A program made the position numbers and the translations under genes. A DNA stretch of 64,000 bases from contig QENB01000007.1 in assembly GCA_003331065.1 (NCBI GenBank), forward strand, positions 1 through 64,000, given 5' to 3'. A model generated the notes under the pieces. The model worked only from the letters and a program-made list of their open reading frames with translations. It was not told the origin of the DNA and did no database searches. Each line of letters starts with the position of its first letter. Positions within the stretch are counted from its first letter, which is position 1. Origin of the DNA: Candidatus Tokpelaia sp. JSC188. GTDB lineage: Bacteria; Pseudomonadota; Alphaproteobacteria; Rhizobiales; Rhizobiaceae. Positions 8,326-18,602 of this stretch are shown one piece after another.

Positions 8326-10584
8326 ATGATGCGTCAATATGAGCTCGTTGAACGTGTACAACGTTACAAGCCCAACGTTAATGAGGTACTGCTGAATAAG
8401 GCATATATTTATGCTATGCGCAAGCATGGTTCACAAATGCGGGCATCAGGTGATCCATATTTTTCTCACCCGCTTGAAGTCGCAGCAATCCTGACAGACA
8501 TGCGTCTAGATGAAGCGACCATTGCTGTTGCTCTTCTGCATGATACTATTGAAGATACATCAGCAACGCGTGATGAGATTGATCGCCTTTTCGGATTAGA
8601 AATAGGCCAGTTAGTTGAGGGATTAACCAAGCTGAAAAAGCTTGATCTCGTTTCAAAAAAAGCTGTCCAAGCTGAAAATCTACGTAAGCTGCTTATCGCT
8701 ATTTCTCAAGACATACGGGTTTTACTGGTTAAACTAGCGGATCGGCTGCATAATATGCGTACACTTGACGTTATGCGTGTAGATAAACGCCGGCGTATTG
8801 CCGAAGAAACGATGGATATCTATGCACCACTTGCTGGACGTATAGGGATGTATGATATTTGCGAAGAACTGGAAGAACTTGCCTTTCGTTATATCAGTCC
8901 TGAAGCATGGCGAACGGTGAAAGACCGATTAGCAGATCTTCTTAAGCGTAATACGGATATTCTTGCCACTATTGAACAAGATCTGACAGCGCTTTTTGCT
9001 GAGCATGGTATTGTTGCCCATGTCAAAAGCCGCCAAAAAAAGGCATGGTCGGTTTTTCGTAAAATGGAAACTAAGGCTTTATCTTTTGAGCAGTTATCAG
9101 ACATTTTCGGTTTTCGCGTGGTTGTCGAGCATATTTCAGACTGTTATCGCGCGCTTGGCATTATTCACATGACATGGCCTATGGTACCAGGGCGCTTTAA
9201 AGATTATATCTCTACACCAAAGCAGAATGATTATCGTTCTATTCATACGACAATTGTCGGGCCATCACGCCAGAGAGTGGAGTTACAAATCCGTACATAT
9301 GAAATGGATGAGATTGCTGAGTACGGCGTTGCGGCCCATTCAATCTACAAAGATCGTGGATCGAATAATTTACCAGAAGAACTATCAAATGAAACAAATG
9401 CCTATGCATGGTTAAGACAGACGATCCAAGCATTATCTGAAGGTGATAGCCCTGAGGAATTTCTTGAGCATACTAAACTTGAGTTATTCCGCGATCAGGT
9501 TTTCTGTTTTACCCCAAAAGGACGCCTTATTGCATTGCCGAGCGGAGCGACACCGATTGATTTTGCTTATGCGGTGCATACTGATATTGGCGATTCTTGT
9601 ATCGGCGTTAAAATCAACGGTCGTGTCATGCCACTTATGAGTCACCTTAATAATGGCGATGAAGTTGAAATCATTCGTTCCCATGCTCTAGTTCCCAGTC
9701 CTGCCTGGGAGTCTTTTGTTGTAACGGGCAAGGCGCGCTTAGCTATAAGGCGCGCTACCCGCACAGCTATGCGCAAGCAGTATTCCGGGCTTGGTCAGCG
9801 TATTTTAGAACGGGCGTTTGAACGGATTGGCAAGAAGTTTTCCGAAGATGATTTGAAACTAGTGCTTTCTCAATTAGGGCGCAAGGATCTGGATGATGTA
9901 TTTGCTTCTGTTGGACGTGGGGAATTGCCTCCAATAGACGTTATTCGATCCGTGTATCGTGATTATCAGGATACACGTACGGCTCATAAAATCCCAATAA
10001 AACCTGATGAAGAAGGGTGGTTTAATATTCAGAATGTCGTAGGTATGATTTTTAAGATGCCTGGGCGTGCAGGAAATACAAAAAATCGCTATAAAATAAC
10101 TAATGCATGGCAGGATAATACGTGGAGGCACAGCAGTGCTTTACCGATCCGAGGCATAAAAAGTGATATCTCAGTGCATTTTTCACCGGAGGGTGCTGTT
10201 CCTGGTGATCGTATCGTTGGTATTCTGCAACCAGGTACAGGGATTGTGATTTATCCTATCCAATCGCCGGCCTTAGCAGCTTATGATGATCAACCTGAAT
10301 GTTGGATTGATGTGCGGTGGAATATCAGTACAGAGATGGAGGAGCGATTTCCTGCGCGCATTAATGTTATTGCCATTAACTCTCCAGGCTCATTGGCGGA
10401 AGTGTCAAAAATTATCGCTGATAATGATGCTAATATTCAAAATCTTTCCATGGTTCATACTGCATCGGATTTCACCGAAATGATCATTGATCTTGAAGTT
10501 TTGGATCTTAAGCATCTTAATCGGATTATTTTGCAGTTAAAAGAGGTTCGATTGATTAGTGATGCAAACAGGGTTAATGCCTAA
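8326..10584 (+). CDS. rsh: Bifunctional (p)ppGpp synthetase/hydrolase Rsh
   Basis: The single long RelA/SpoT homologue typical of alphaproteobacteria, making and degrading the alarmone (p)ppGpp. At 752 residues it is full length. The N-terminal HD hydrolase domain has His48, His72-Asp73 (HDTIED) and KLADRLHNMRTL. The synthetase domain includes KQNDYRSIHT and QIRTYEMDEIAEYGVAAH. A TGS domain follows (RLIALPSGATPIDFAYAV) and a C-terminal ACT domain (from about residue 675). Both catalytic domains look intact. Two ATGs stand in tandem at 8326 and 8329, with GGAG at 8312-8315. pyrE follows after 12 bases. Confidence 0.95.
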   Translation: MMRQYELVERVQRYKPNVNEVLLNKAYIYAMRKHGSQMRASGDPYFSHPLEVAAILTDMRLDEATIAVALLHDTIEDTSATRDEIDRLFGLEIGQLVEGLTKLKKLDLVSKKAVQAENLRKLLIAISQDIRVLLVKLADRLHNMRTLDVMRVDKRRRIAEETMDIYAPLAGRIGMYDICEELEELAFRYISPEAWRTVKDRLADLLKRNTDILATIEQDLTALFAEHGIVAHVKSRQKKAWSVFRKMETKALSFEQLSDIFGFRVVVEHISDCYRALGIIHMTWPMVPGRFKDYISTPKQNDYRSIHTTIVGPSRQRVELQIRTYEMDEIAEYGVAAHSIYKDRGSNNLPEELSNETNAYAWLRQTIQALSEGDSPEEFLEHTKLELFRDQVFCFTPKGRLIALPSGATPIDFAYAVHTDIGDSCIGVKINGRVMPLMSHLNNGDEVEIIRSHALVPSPAWESFVVTGKARLAIRRATRTAMRKQYSGLGQRILERAFERIGKKFSEDDLKLVLSQLGRKDLDDVFASVGRGELPPIDVIRSVYRDYQDTRTAHKIPIKPDEEGWFNIQNVVGMIFKMPGRAGNTKNRYKITNAWQDNTWRHSSALPIRGIKSDISVHFSPEGAVPGDRIVGILQPGTGIVIYPIQSPALAAYDDQPECWIDVRWNISTEMEERFPARINVIAINSPGSLAEVSKIIADNDANIQNLSMVHTASDFTEMIIDLEVLDLKHLNRIILQLKEVRLISDANRVNA

Positions 10585-10596
10585 TAAGGATAAAAA

Positions 10597-11178
10597 ATGA
10601 AAACAGAAGATGTTCTCGATATTTTTCGGAAGGCGGAAGCGATTCTTGAAGGTCATTTTATATTGACTTCAGGACGGCATAGTGCAGTTTATATACAAAA
10701 AGCACGTGTATTCATGCATGCTGATTTGACGGAAAAATTGTGCTATGCGCTGGCAGAGAGGATTCGGGCTGAAATACCTGGATCAATTGATTATGTGGTG
10801 GGACCAGCAGTTGGCGCTCTTATCCCGGCCTATGAAACATCCCGGCATCTGCGTGTACCGGTAATTTGGGTTGAACGAGAAAAAACAATCTTCAGATTGC
10901 GTCGTTTTGATATTAAAAAAGGCGCACGTGTCATTATCGTCGAAGATATTGTAACAACGGGCCTTTCAATTCGCGAAACAGTACAGGCGATGTGCGAGGC
11001 AGAAGCGGAAGTTGTTGCTGCCGTTTGTATTATTGACCGTTCCGGTGGTAAAGTTGATGTTGGTATTCCTTTGATCTCCCTTGCTGAATATGTAGTGCCA
11101 TCTTATGATGCAAATGCGTTACCAATTGAATTAGCCGCTATTCCTACTTCTAAATTAGGTAGTCGTTATTTTTTATAA
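10597..11178 (+). CDS. pyrE: Orotate phosphoribosyltransferase
   Basis: Transfers the phosphoribosyl group of PRPP to orotate in de novo pyrimidine synthesis. It has 193 residues. The PRPP-binding signature is VIIVEDIVTTGLSI at about 109-122, preceded by VIWVEREK, and the N-terminal FILTSGRHS loop is typical. The start has AAGGA just upstream, and the gene is 12 bases behind rsh, so it is probably in the rpoZ-rsh transcript. The window also holds pyrC (dihydroorotase), giving two steps of the same pathway. Confidence 0.92.
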   Translation: MKTEDVLDIFRKAEAILEGHFILTSGRHSAVYIQKARVFMHADLTEKLCYALAERIRAEIPGSIDYVVGPAVGALIPAYETSRHLRVPVIWVEREKTIFRLRRFDIKKGARVIIVEDIVTTGLSIRETVQAMCEAEAEVVAAVCIIDRSGGKVDVGIPLISLAEYVVPSYDANALPIELAAIPTSKLGSRYFL

Positions 11179-11394
11179 AACTATGTGAAATCACTATGGT
11201 AGGAATCTACAATAGAATTGTTCATTGTAAACGCATTAATCCGGCAGAAATACGGAAAGTTTTAAGTGCATTTTGTGATTTAATTGATGAACTGTGATAG
11301 TTAGAGCATTTCTGATTACCCCTGTTGTCAAATCTTCTACAGACTAAATCTGAAATTCAAGATGCTTATAAAACTATTAAGATTGGTTTTTATC

Positions 11395-12729
11395 ATGAAT
11401 AGAGAAATATTGTTACATTATGCAACATTAGCTGTTCCGCGATATACATCTTATCCGACCGCCGCGGATTTTGTTCCCGTTAGAGATGAGATGCGTATTC
11501 GCTTTCTACAAGGATTAGAATCTAATCAGGCCGTTTCGCTTTATCTGCATATACCCTATTGCAATAATATCTGTCACTATTGCGCCTGTTTTACCAAAGC
11601 TGTACGTCGTAAGGATATTATTGATATATACGGCGACATTATTGAGCAGGACATACGCTTACAAACATCATACTTTAAAGAGAAACCCCGAGTTGTTCAC
11701 ATTCATTGGGGAGGTGGAACACCATCAGTTCTATCATGTAAGAGCTTTAAAAAAATCATCCAAGTATTGCATGAGACGTTTGTTTTTGATACCCCAATGG
11801 AACATGCAATTGAGCTTGATCCACGTGCGGTTCGGCGCGAGTTTGTTTCATGTTTAGCAGAGATTGGTGTAAACCGAGTCAGTCTTGGTATACAAGATAC
11901 CAACCCAGAGGTACAAAAGCTTGTCGGTCGGATACAGCCTGTTTCTGATATTGCTCGTGCGATCAAAAATTTACGAGAGGTAGGAATTGAGCGAATAAAT
12001 TTTGACCTGATTTATGGCCTTCCTGCGCAAACACAACAATCCCTGCGTCAGACATGTAAAATTATTGCAGATTTTCAACCAGAGCGTATTGCGTGTTATG
12101 GCTATGCGCATTTACCTAAAAAGCGTGCTAATCAGAAGTTGATCGATGTATCGTTGCTGCCAGATGCTTTTGAACGCTTGAAGCAAATTGAAGTTGTCAC
12201 TGACAGTTTTTGTAAATTTGGCTACGAAGCGATAGGGATTGATCATTTTGCTCGTAGTGATGATTCGATAGCTATTGCTATGCATGAGAAAAAGTTGCGG
12301 CGTAATTTTCAAGGATATACAAATGACGAAAGCCAGGTCGTGATTGGGTTTGGAGCCTCATCTATTTCTCAATTTTCACAAGGCTATGTCCAAACAATTT
12401 CCGATATCGCCCACTACAAAAAGGCTATTGTAGTTGGGCAGCTTGCCACCGTACGGGGCATTTCTATAAATGATGATGACAAAATGCGGGCAATGCTTAT
12501 CTGTGACCTCATGTGCGAGTTTAAAGTTGATCTTTCTCGCTATGGAGGCAAGACACCTTTTGCAATGGAACTTGAAAAATTAAAGCCTATTATCGCTGAT
12601 GGTATAGCCCATGAGGATAATGGCGTGATTTCTATCACTAAAGCAGGACGCCCCTTTGTCCGAGTCGTTGCTGCCTTGTTTGATATCTATCGTCATCATA
12701 ATACTACCCAGTTCAGTACAGCTGTCTGA
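11395..12729 (+). CDS. hemN: Oxygen-independent coproporphyrinogen III dehydrogenase
   Basis: A radical-SAM enzyme that converts coproporphyrinogen III to protoporphyrinogen IX without oxygen, in haem synthesis. It has 444 residues from ATG 11395; an upstream in-frame ATG at 11362 would add 11 residues that do not look conserved. The iron-sulfur motif is Cys56, Cys60 and Cys63 (CNNICHYC), followed by HWGGGTPS and the conserved LIYGLPAQT. The PRYTSYPTA N-terminus is the mark of true HemN rather than HemW. The spacer before it (216 bp) suggests its own promoter; I see no clear FNR box. Confidence 0.93.
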   Translation: MNREILLHYATLAVPRYTSYPTAADFVPVRDEMRIRFLQGLESNQAVSLYLHIPYCNNICHYCACFTKAVRRKDIIDIYGDIIEQDIRLQTSYFKEKPRVVHIHWGGGTPSVLSCKSFKKIIQVLHETFVFDTPMEHAIELDPRAVRREFVSCLAEIGVNRVSLGIQDTNPEVQKLVGRIQPVSDIARAIKNLREVGIERINFDLIYGLPAQTQQSLRQTCKIIADFQPERIACYGYAHLPKKRANQKLIDVSLLPDAFERLKQIEVVTDSFCKFGYEAIGIDHFARSDDSIAIAMHEKKLRRNFQGYTNDESQVVIGFGASSISQFSQGYVQTISDIAHYKKAIVVGQLATVRGISINDDDKMRAMLICDLMCEFKVDLSRYGGKTPFAMELEKLKPIIADGIAHEDNGVISITKAGRPFVRVVAALFDIYRHHNTTQFSTAV

Positions 12730-12738
12730 TGTAGGCTA

Positions 12739-12780
12739 AGCCTATAACCATTTTCTCTTTGAGAAGTATATGGCTTTTTT
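12739..12780 (+). terminator. Probable intrinsic terminator of hemN
   Basis: A compound hairpin 10 bases after the hemN stop. The outer stem AGCC-TATA (12739-12746) pairs with TATA-(T)-GGCT (12667 equivalent at 12767-12775), and the inner stem TTCTC (12753-12757) pairs with GAGAA (12761-12765). A run of six T follows at 12775-12780. It lies between convergent hemN and the minus-strand exporter gene. Confidence 0.5.
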
Positions 12781-13999
12781 ATATATCATATGTACAACGA
12801 TTTTTAAGTTTAGGCAGAAAGACAGCTATAATGCCGAGCAGTGGCAGGAACGAGCAGATTGTGAACAGGTTTTGGTTTCCAACCATATCTCCTAATGCGC
12901 CAAGCGCTGCAGTTGAAATGGCCCCAATGCCAAAGGCAAGCCCAAAAAAAAGACCTGCAATAGTGCCAACTTTATCCGGCATAAGTTCTTGGGCAAAAAC
13001 GATAATTGCCGGAAAAGCTGACGCAAGAATCATGCCTATAATGACCGATAGCGCTGCCATGACAATCAGGCTAACATGCGGCAATAACAGGGTAAAAGGT
13101 AATACACCAAGAATTGATACCCAGATAACAGATCCTGCACCGATCCGATCGCTAATAGGACCACCGAAGATTGTTCCAATTGCAATGCCACCAAAATAAA
13201 GAAACAGAAGATATTGTGCCTGATAGATATCAATGCCGAATTTCTCCATAGCAAAGAATGTATAAAAATTGCCGATACACGAAAGATAAATGTATTTTGC
13301 TAACATCAGCATAACAAGCACAAATAAGGTATTGCGCATTTGTAGCCTACTCAGATTAGTATATGTGGTAGCTACATTGCTTCTGACTCGTTTTTTTAGA
13401 TTATTCGCGTACCAATGACTAACACAAAAAAGAATAATCATGCTAATAAAGGCAACAAGGGAACACCAAGTAATATGTTGCTGCTGACTGATAAAAAGTG
13501 CAGCAAGTAATGGCCCTAAGGCTGTACCAATATTGCCACCCAGTTGGAAAACGGATTGAGCAAAACCATATTTACCACCGGAAGCAATTCGCACAACTCT
13601 TGAAGCTTCAGGATGAAAGATAGAGGAACCAAGACCAACAAAGACTGCCCCAACTAGAAGCATAGAGTAACTACGCGCATTAGCAAACAGAAGCAACCCA
13701 CCCATCATGAAAGTCGATGCAAAAGGAAGAGAGTAAGGTAATGGCTTTTTATCCGTATAGATACCAATAAGCGGTTGTAATAAGGAACCAGCACTCTGGT
13801 AGGTTGTCGTGATGATGCCTACCTGAAATAAGGAAAGATTATAATTGAATCTCAGAAGAGGATAGACTGCGGGCAGTATGGATTGCATAACATCGTTAAG
13901 CAAATGGCTAAAGCTAGTTGCAAGGATTACAGCTACAAGTGTATCCTCAATGTTAATTTTCGATGAACCACTGGTTTTTGTGCTATTATTCATCATCAT
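12779..13999 (-). CDS. MFS transporter, Fsr (fosmidomycin resistance) family
   Basis: An inner-membrane drug:H+ antiporter-type protein of 406 residues and about 12 hydrophobic segments. The N-terminal SHLLNDVMQSILPAVYPLL pattern (residues about 32-50) and GLGSSIFHPEASR in the first half are typical of Fsr-like transporters. Fosmidomycin export is known for the E. coli member; the natural substrate here is unknown. Three ATG codons in a row (13999, 13996, 13993) make the exact start uncertain. It converges on hemN and is divergent from the DUF2062 gene. Confidence 0.85.
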   Translation of the reverse strand: MMMNNSTKTSGSSKINIEDTLVAVILATSFSHLLNDVMQSILPAVYPLLRFNYNLSLFQVGIITTTYQSAGSLLQPLIGIYTDKKPLPYSLPFASTFMMGGLLLFANARSYSMLLVGAVFVGLGSSIFHPEASRVVRIASGGKYGFAQSVFQLGGNIGTALGPLLAALFISQQQHITWCSLVAFISMIILFCVSHWYANNLKKRVRSNVATTYTNLSRLQMRNTLFVLVMLMLAKYIYLSCIGNFYTFFAMEKFGIDIYQAQYLLFLYFGGIAIGTIFGGPISDRIGAGSVIWVSILGVLPFTLLLPHVSLIVMAALSVIIGMILASAFPAIIVFAQELMPDKVGTIAGLFFGLAFGIGAISTAALGALGDMVGNQNLFTICSFLPLLGIIAVFLPKLKNRCTYDI

Positions 14000-14145
14000 A
14001 TGTTCCTTAATTTATGTATTTTATCTAGGATCTGATCTAAATAACGCAGATTAATAGTCTACACTGATAAAGGGAAAAGGAAAAGGTTAGTTCGCTGTAT
14101 CGAATACAGTTGTGTCCTTGTTATTGGTCAACTAGAAAGGTTATT

Positions 14146-14751
14146 ATGTTATTTCGTCGACGAAAACAGGCGAACATCTTGGAGCGCATATCCATATGGC
14201 TTTGGCCACGTCGCTCCTTTTTTCGTTCGTTTCGGTATATGAGTAAACGTGTTTTACGCATTCCAGCAACACCACATGCAGTAGCGTTAGGACTCTCTGT
14301 AGGTATTTTTTCTGCCTTTACGCCACTTTATGGCTTGCATATTACTGTGGCTATTACGGTAGGCTGGGTGTTTTCTGCTAATATAGCTGCTGCTGCAATC
14401 GGTACAGCTTTTGCCAATCCGCTTACAATACCTTTGATTTTCACCGCGACTTATACGTTGGGTCGCCTCATTTTGAACATTGATCAGCATTTCGTTTCAA
14501 TAAGTGAGTTTCTTGAATTGTTAAACAATTGGAATTTTGCTGGGCTGTGGTTGGTGTTTTTACAACTTTCTATAGGTTCTATTATTTTAGGAAGTATAGC
14601 TGCTGTACTGGCTTATATGCTGGCGTTTAAAGCAACAAAACGCTTTCACAATAAACGTAATGCCAAATTTGCAATGCAGATTGGCAGTGGGCAGAAACTT
14701 AAGAATGTGAAGAATGCGAAAACATCAAACGGATGTTTGCCATGGTTATAG
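14146..14751 (+). CDS. DUF2062 membrane protein
   Basis: A conserved alphaproteobacterial membrane protein of 201 residues, function not known to me. The DUF2062 signature [21 protein letters not shown] is near residues 35-55, followed by three or four hydrophobic segments and a basic tail. The start is ATG 14146 with AGAAAGG at 14134-14140; an in-frame start further upstream lacks support. Its 3' end overlaps acpS, so it heads the DUF2062-acpS-lepB-rnc-era-recO run that is conserved in Rhizobiales. Confidence 0.8.
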   Translation: MLFRRRKQANILERISIWLWPRRSFFRSFRYMSKRVLRIPATPHAVALGLSVGIFSAFTPLYGLHITVAITVGWVFSANIAAAAIGTAFANPLTIPLIFTATYTLGRLILNIDQHFVSISEFLELLNNWNFAGLWLVFLQLSIGSIILGSIAAVLAYMLAFKATKRFHNKRNAKFAMQIGSGQKLKNVKNAKTSNGCLPWL

Positions 14752-15164
14752 GAATTGGCAACGATATCATTGATATTCGACGCGTTGAAAAGCTTCTTGA
14801 TCAGCATGGAGAGCGATTCATTAACCGTGTTTTTACGCAGATAGAGCGAAAAAAATCAGAAACAAGAAAGAAACGAGCGGCTTCCTACGCCAAGCGATTC
14901 GCTGCCAAAGAGGCTTGCGCCAAGGCACTAGGAAGTGGCATATCAAACTTTGTGTGGTGGCGCGATCTTGGGGTTATCAATCTTCCTTCTGGACAACCAG
15001 GCATGGAGCTTACAGGCTACGCTCGCTTGCTAGCTGATCGTTTACTACCTCCTGGTTGCAAGGCTAGTATACACCTAACAATAGCAGACGATTATCCGTG
15101 GGCACACGCCCTAGTCGTTATTGAAGCGGTTTCCCTGGATAATAAAGCAAAAAATGTTGTGTAG
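14742..15164 (+). CDS. acpS: Holo-[acyl-carrier-protein] synthase
   Basis: Transfers 4'-phosphopantetheine from CoA to apo-ACP, activating fatty-acid synthesis. It has 140 residues. The magnesium-binding Asp lies in [12 protein letters not shown] and the Glu in [14 protein letters not shown], the two AcpS hallmarks. I choose ATG 14742; an ATG at 14733 would add three residues. It overlaps the DUF2062 gene by 10 bases, suggesting coupled translation. Confidence 0.93.
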   Translation: MVIGIGNDIIDIRRVEKLLDQHGERFINRVFTQIERKKSETRKKRAASYAKRFAAKEACAKALGSGISNFVWWRDLGVINLPSGQPGMELTGYARLLADRLLPPGCKASIHLTIADDYPWAHALVVIEAVSLDNKAKNVV

Positions 15165-15211
15165 CACAATAAACAATAGTAAACAAAAGCTGAAGCAGGT
15201 AGGCAAAAACA

Positions 15212-16039
15212 ATGAATAAAATTTCTGACCATTCAGCATCTAAAAAAAACAAAATTAGCAAAATAAGAGAAACAACGGTCGCCATTATCGAGGCACTTTT
15301 TGTAGCTATTCTAATTCGGACATTTCTCTTTCAGCCATTTACCATTCCTTCAGAGTCGATGAAACCAACGCTACTCGTTGGTGATTATCTTTTTGTTTCT
15401 AAATATGCTTATGGCTATTCTCATTATTCTTTACCTTTTTCTCCTAACCTTTTCCTCGGTCGTATTTGGGCAGCGGAGCCCAAGCGTGGTGATGTTGTCG
15501 TTTTCCGTTATCCACAAGATACGTCGCTTGATTACATTAAGCGTGTAATTGGTCTTCCAGGAGATACAATCCAGATGCGTGATAGTAGACTTTATGTTAA
15601 TGGAATTGTCGTTCCTAGAAAGAAGATCGGTGAAATAAAAAGCATGGATATGTTAGGAGATATTCCGCCAAAAGGGTACTTTTTTGATTCAGTATTGGGT
15701 GGGTCAGTTGAAGTTTATCGCGAAACCCTAGATAACAATGTTTCCTATAATACACTTGATATTTTGCCAACAAGTCTAGGAGATAATACTGGAGTTTTTA
15801 AGGTGCCTGCAGGGCATTATTTTATGATGGGGGATAACCGTGATAATTCACTCGACAGTCGATTTGAAGTTGGATACGTGCCGTTTGAAAATCTTATAGG
15901 TCGTGCCAATCTGATCTTTTTTTCTATAGGGGGTGATTCTAATGCATGGCAAATATGGCGTTGGCCCACAAACGTCCGCTGGAAACGACTTTTCAGTTTT
16001 GTACAGAACTCTTTTGAAAGCATGCCTCTTAACCCATGA
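15212..16039 (+). CDS. lepB: Signal peptidase I
   Basis: An inner-membrane serine protease that removes signal peptides from exported proteins. It has 275 residues, with one N-terminal transmembrane segment (about 24-42) followed by the periplasmic domain. The catalytic Ser49 is in IPSESMKPTL and the general-base Lys110 in DYIKRVIGLPGD. The C-terminal box MGDNRDNSLDSR is intact. The stop overlaps the rnc ATG (ATGA), and lepB-rnc-era is an old conserved order. Confidence 0.95.
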   Translation: MNKISDHSASKKNKISKIRETTVAIIEALFVAILIRTFLFQPFTIPSESMKPTLLVGDYLFVSKYAYGYSHYSLPFSPNLFLGRIWAAEPKRGDVVVFRYPQDTSLDYIKRVIGLPGDTIQMRDSRLYVNGIVVPRKKIGEIKSMDMLGDIPPKGYFFDSVLGGSVEVYRETLDNNVSYNTLDILPTSLGDNTGVFKVPAGHYFMMGDNRDNSLDSRFEVGYVPFENLIGRANLIFFSIGGDSNAWQIWRWPTNVRWKRLFSFVQNSFESMPLNP

Positions 16040-16761
16040 GAGAGAAAAGCATGGCTGAAATATGTATAAAACAGCTAGAGAAGGCAATTGGTCATCGTTT
16101 TCAAAACAAAGCTCGCCTGGAACAAGCTATGACTCATGCCAGTCTCAAAAGTGCAAGCCAGGGAAATTATGAGAGACTGGAGTTTCTGGGTGACCGAGTT
16201 TTAGGTTTTTTGATCGCTGAGATCCTTAATCAGTTGTTTCCTGATGCAAGTGTGGGAGAGCTTTCGATTCGCTTTAATAGATTGGTCAATGCGGAAGTAT
16301 GTGCACAGGTTGCAGAAGAAATTGGCCTTCTAGACAAAGTCCGTATGGGGACAGAGATGAAATCATTAGAAGGGCGGCGGATTTTCAGTATTCATGCTGA
16401 TGTTGTGGAAGCACTTATTGCTGTGATTTATCTTGACGGTGGACTTGAAGCCGTACGCCCATTTATTCACCGTTATTGGGATAAACGAATTCATGGGTTA
16501 GACAGCCAGCGTCGCGATGCTAAAACTCAGTTACAGGAGTGGGCACATCAGCAGGATAGAGCTCAGCCATTTTATCGTGTTTTAAAGCGTCATGGACCCG
16601 ATCATGATCCCTTATTTGAAGTTGAGGTGCAAGTTTCCGGGTTTGCACCAACAAGAGGCAGTGGACAATCAAAGCGACAAGCAGAACGCGCAGCAGCAGA
16701 AAAGATGTTATGCCAGGAAAATGTATGGGAAAAAAGGAATAGGGATACCAATGATAAATAA
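16036..16761 (+). CDS. rnc: Ribonuclease III
   Basis: A double-strand-specific endoribonuclease that processes rRNA and operon mRNAs. It has 241 residues. The catalytic signature NYERLEFLGDRVL is near residues 44-56, the second acidic cluster is HADVVEALIAVIYLDGG, and a double-stranded-RNA-binding domain occupies the C-terminal third. It starts within the lepB stop and overlaps era by 11 bases. Hairpins in the ribosomal spacers later in this window could be its substrates, though that is inference. Confidence 0.94.
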   Translation: MREKSMAEICIKQLEKAIGHRFQNKARLEQAMTHASLKSASQGNYERLEFLGDRVLGFLIAEILNQLFPDASVGELSIRFNRLVNAEVCAQVAEEIGLLDKVRMGTEMKSLEGRRIFSIHADVVEALIAVIYLDGGLEAVRPFIHRYWDKRIHGLDSQRRDAKTQLQEWAHQQDRAQPFYRVLKRHGPDHDPLFEVEVQVSGFAPTRGSGQSKRQAERAAAEKMLCQENVWEKRNRDTNDK

Positions 16762-17665
16762 TGGTAAATTAGCTACCCGTTCCGGTTTTGTAGCATTTAT
16801 CGGTGCTCCCAATGTAGGAAAATCAACTTTTCTAAACCGACTGATTGGAAAAAAAATTTCGATTGTAACCCATAAAATCCAGACAACTCGTTTTTTGGTC
16901 CGTGGTATTGTTATTCATAATAATACACAGATTGTATTTATTGATACACCAGGGATATTCCAACCAAGAAAACGGTTTGATCATGCCATGATTTTAACTA
17001 CTTGGGATGGCGCACGCAATGCAGATATTGTCTTGGTTATTATCGACGTACAAACAGGACTTAGCGACGAGGTAGAGGTAATTCTTGCTAGTCTAAAAAA
17101 CTTATCCCACCCTAGAATTTTAGTCTTGAACAAGATTGACCAGATGAAAAGGCAATCGCTTTTGAAACTTACAGCAGAGATTAATAAAAAGGTTTCTTTT
17201 AAGCGCACTTTTATGATTTCAGCGCTTAATGGTTTAGGGTGTGATGATGTACTAGATTATTTAGCAAAGCTATTACCTGAAGGACCTTGGTATTATCCAG
17301 AACATCAGATATCTGATATGCCAATACATTGGCTTGCAGCTGAGATAACACGTGAAAAGCTTTACCTGCGTTTACATGATGAATTACCTTATTCATCCAC
17401 TATTGAAACTGAATGCTGGGAAGAATGCAAAGATGGTTCGCTGCGAATTAAACAGGTTGTGTGTGTCGAACGCAAAAGTCAGAAAAAGATTGTGATTGGA
17501 CATAAAGGCACTACAATTAAATCTATCGGGCAGGCAGCTCGCAAAGAAATCTCAAAAATTCTTGAACAACCTGTTCATTTGTTTCTGTTTGTTAAGGTCT
17601 GCAAGAATTGGAGCAATGATCCGGAATGTTACCGTGAAATGGGGCTCGATTTTCAGATTGATTGA
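16751..17665 (+). CDS. era: GTPase Era
   Basis: An essential GTPase that binds the 3' end of 16S rRNA during 30S assembly. It has 304 residues. G1 is GAPNVGKS, G3 is DTPGIF and G4 is NKID, followed by a C-terminal KH RNA-binding domain containing VIGHKGTTIKSIGQAARKEI. The frame is open upstream within rnc, but ATG 16751 yields the family N-terminus. The overlaps with rnc and recO (TGATG) indicate one transcript. Confidence 0.95.
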   Translation: MINNGKLATRSGFVAFIGAPNVGKSTFLNRLIGKKISIVTHKIQTTRFLVRGIVIHNNTQIVFIDTPGIFQPRKRFDHAMILTTWDGARNADIVLVIIDVQTGLSDEVEVILASLKNLSHPRILVLNKIDQMKRQSLLKLTAEINKKVSFKRTFMISALNGLGCDDVLDYLAKLLPEGPWYYPEHQISDMPIHWLAAEITREKLYLRLHDELPYSSTIETECWEECKDGSLRIKQVVCVERKSQKKIVIGHKGTTIKSIGQAARKEISKILEQPVHLFLFVKVCKNWSNDPECYREMGLDFQID

Positions 17666-18399
17666 TGGAATGGTGTGATAATGCAGTTATTCTTGGTGTT
17701 CGAGCACACAACGAAACGAACGCTATTGTTGAATTGATGACACATGCCCATGGCCGGCATCTTGGTCTAGTCAAGAGAGGGCGTTCGCAGCATATGCAGT
17801 CGTTAATGCAAGCAGGAAATTGTGTTGTAGCACGCTGGTGGGCACGTCTAGAGGAGCACATAGGAATATTTCGCTTAGAAATGGAGGATTGTTCAGCTGC
17901 TAGAATCATGCAAACACCTCTTGCGCTTTATGGTTTGCAAACTATTGTGGCGCATTTACGCTTACTGCCAGAGCGTGATCCTTATCCGATGCTTTATGAA
18001 AGCCTTCAATTGTTGCTGAAGTACTTTGCAATACCTATCCTAGCTGGCGAAATTCTGACGCGTTTTGAAATGCAGTTATTGAAAGAATTGGGTTTTGGGC
18101 TTGATCTAACATGTTGTGCAGTGACTGGAATTAGAGAAGATCTCGCCTATGTTTCCCCAAAATCGGCGCAGGCTGTCAGCCGTCCTATCGGTTTACCCTG
18201 GAAAGAAAAGCTTCTAATACTGCCTTCTTTCCTGTATAAGCCGAACTGCCATCCCACTTCATTTGATGATATCCATGATGGTTTTCGGCTTACAGGTTTT
18301 TTTCTTTCTCGGCATATTTGGGGACCTTATGGCCTGATGGCTCCATCATTTCGTAAATGCTTTATCAAGCAATTGTTGTGTGAAGTAACTTTTTTATAG
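17665..18399 (+). CDS. recO: DNA repair protein RecO
   Basis: The RecFOR-pathway mediator that loads RecA on SSB-coated single-stranded DNA. It has 244 residues, with an N-terminal OB fold (WCDNAVILGVRAHNETNAI) and a helical C-terminal domain with FEMQLLKELGFGLDLTCC. The start is ATG 17665, sharing its A with the era stop; a TTG three bases upstream is less likely. It is the last gene of the overlapped run. Confidence 0.92.
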   Translation: MEWCDNAVILGVRAHNETNAIVELMTHAHGRHLGLVKRGRSQHMQSLMQAGNCVVARWWARLEEHIGIFRLEMEDCSAARIMQTPLALYGLQTIVAHLRLLPERDPYPMLYESLQLLLKYFAIPILAGEILTRFEMQLLKELGFGLDLTCCAVTGIREDLAYVSPKSAQAVSRPIGLPWKEKLLILPSFLYKPNCHPTSFDDIHDGFRLTGFFLSRHIWGPYGLMAPSFRKCFIKQLLCEVTFL

Positions 18400-18602
18400 A
18401 GTCGTCTGTTTTTAGCATTTGTTCTTAAGAATAATTGACTCTGGATGCGATCTTTTAGCAGTACTTAGGAGAGAAATCTTTATTTTCATTCAATGGCCCT
18501 GTGTGATTCTTGATGATTAGCAGTATCGTCGGTATAAAGTAAAGAATATATGCACTACTTATAATAAAGTGGGCAGTATTTTGTTTCAGACTTGAAGCGA
18601 TA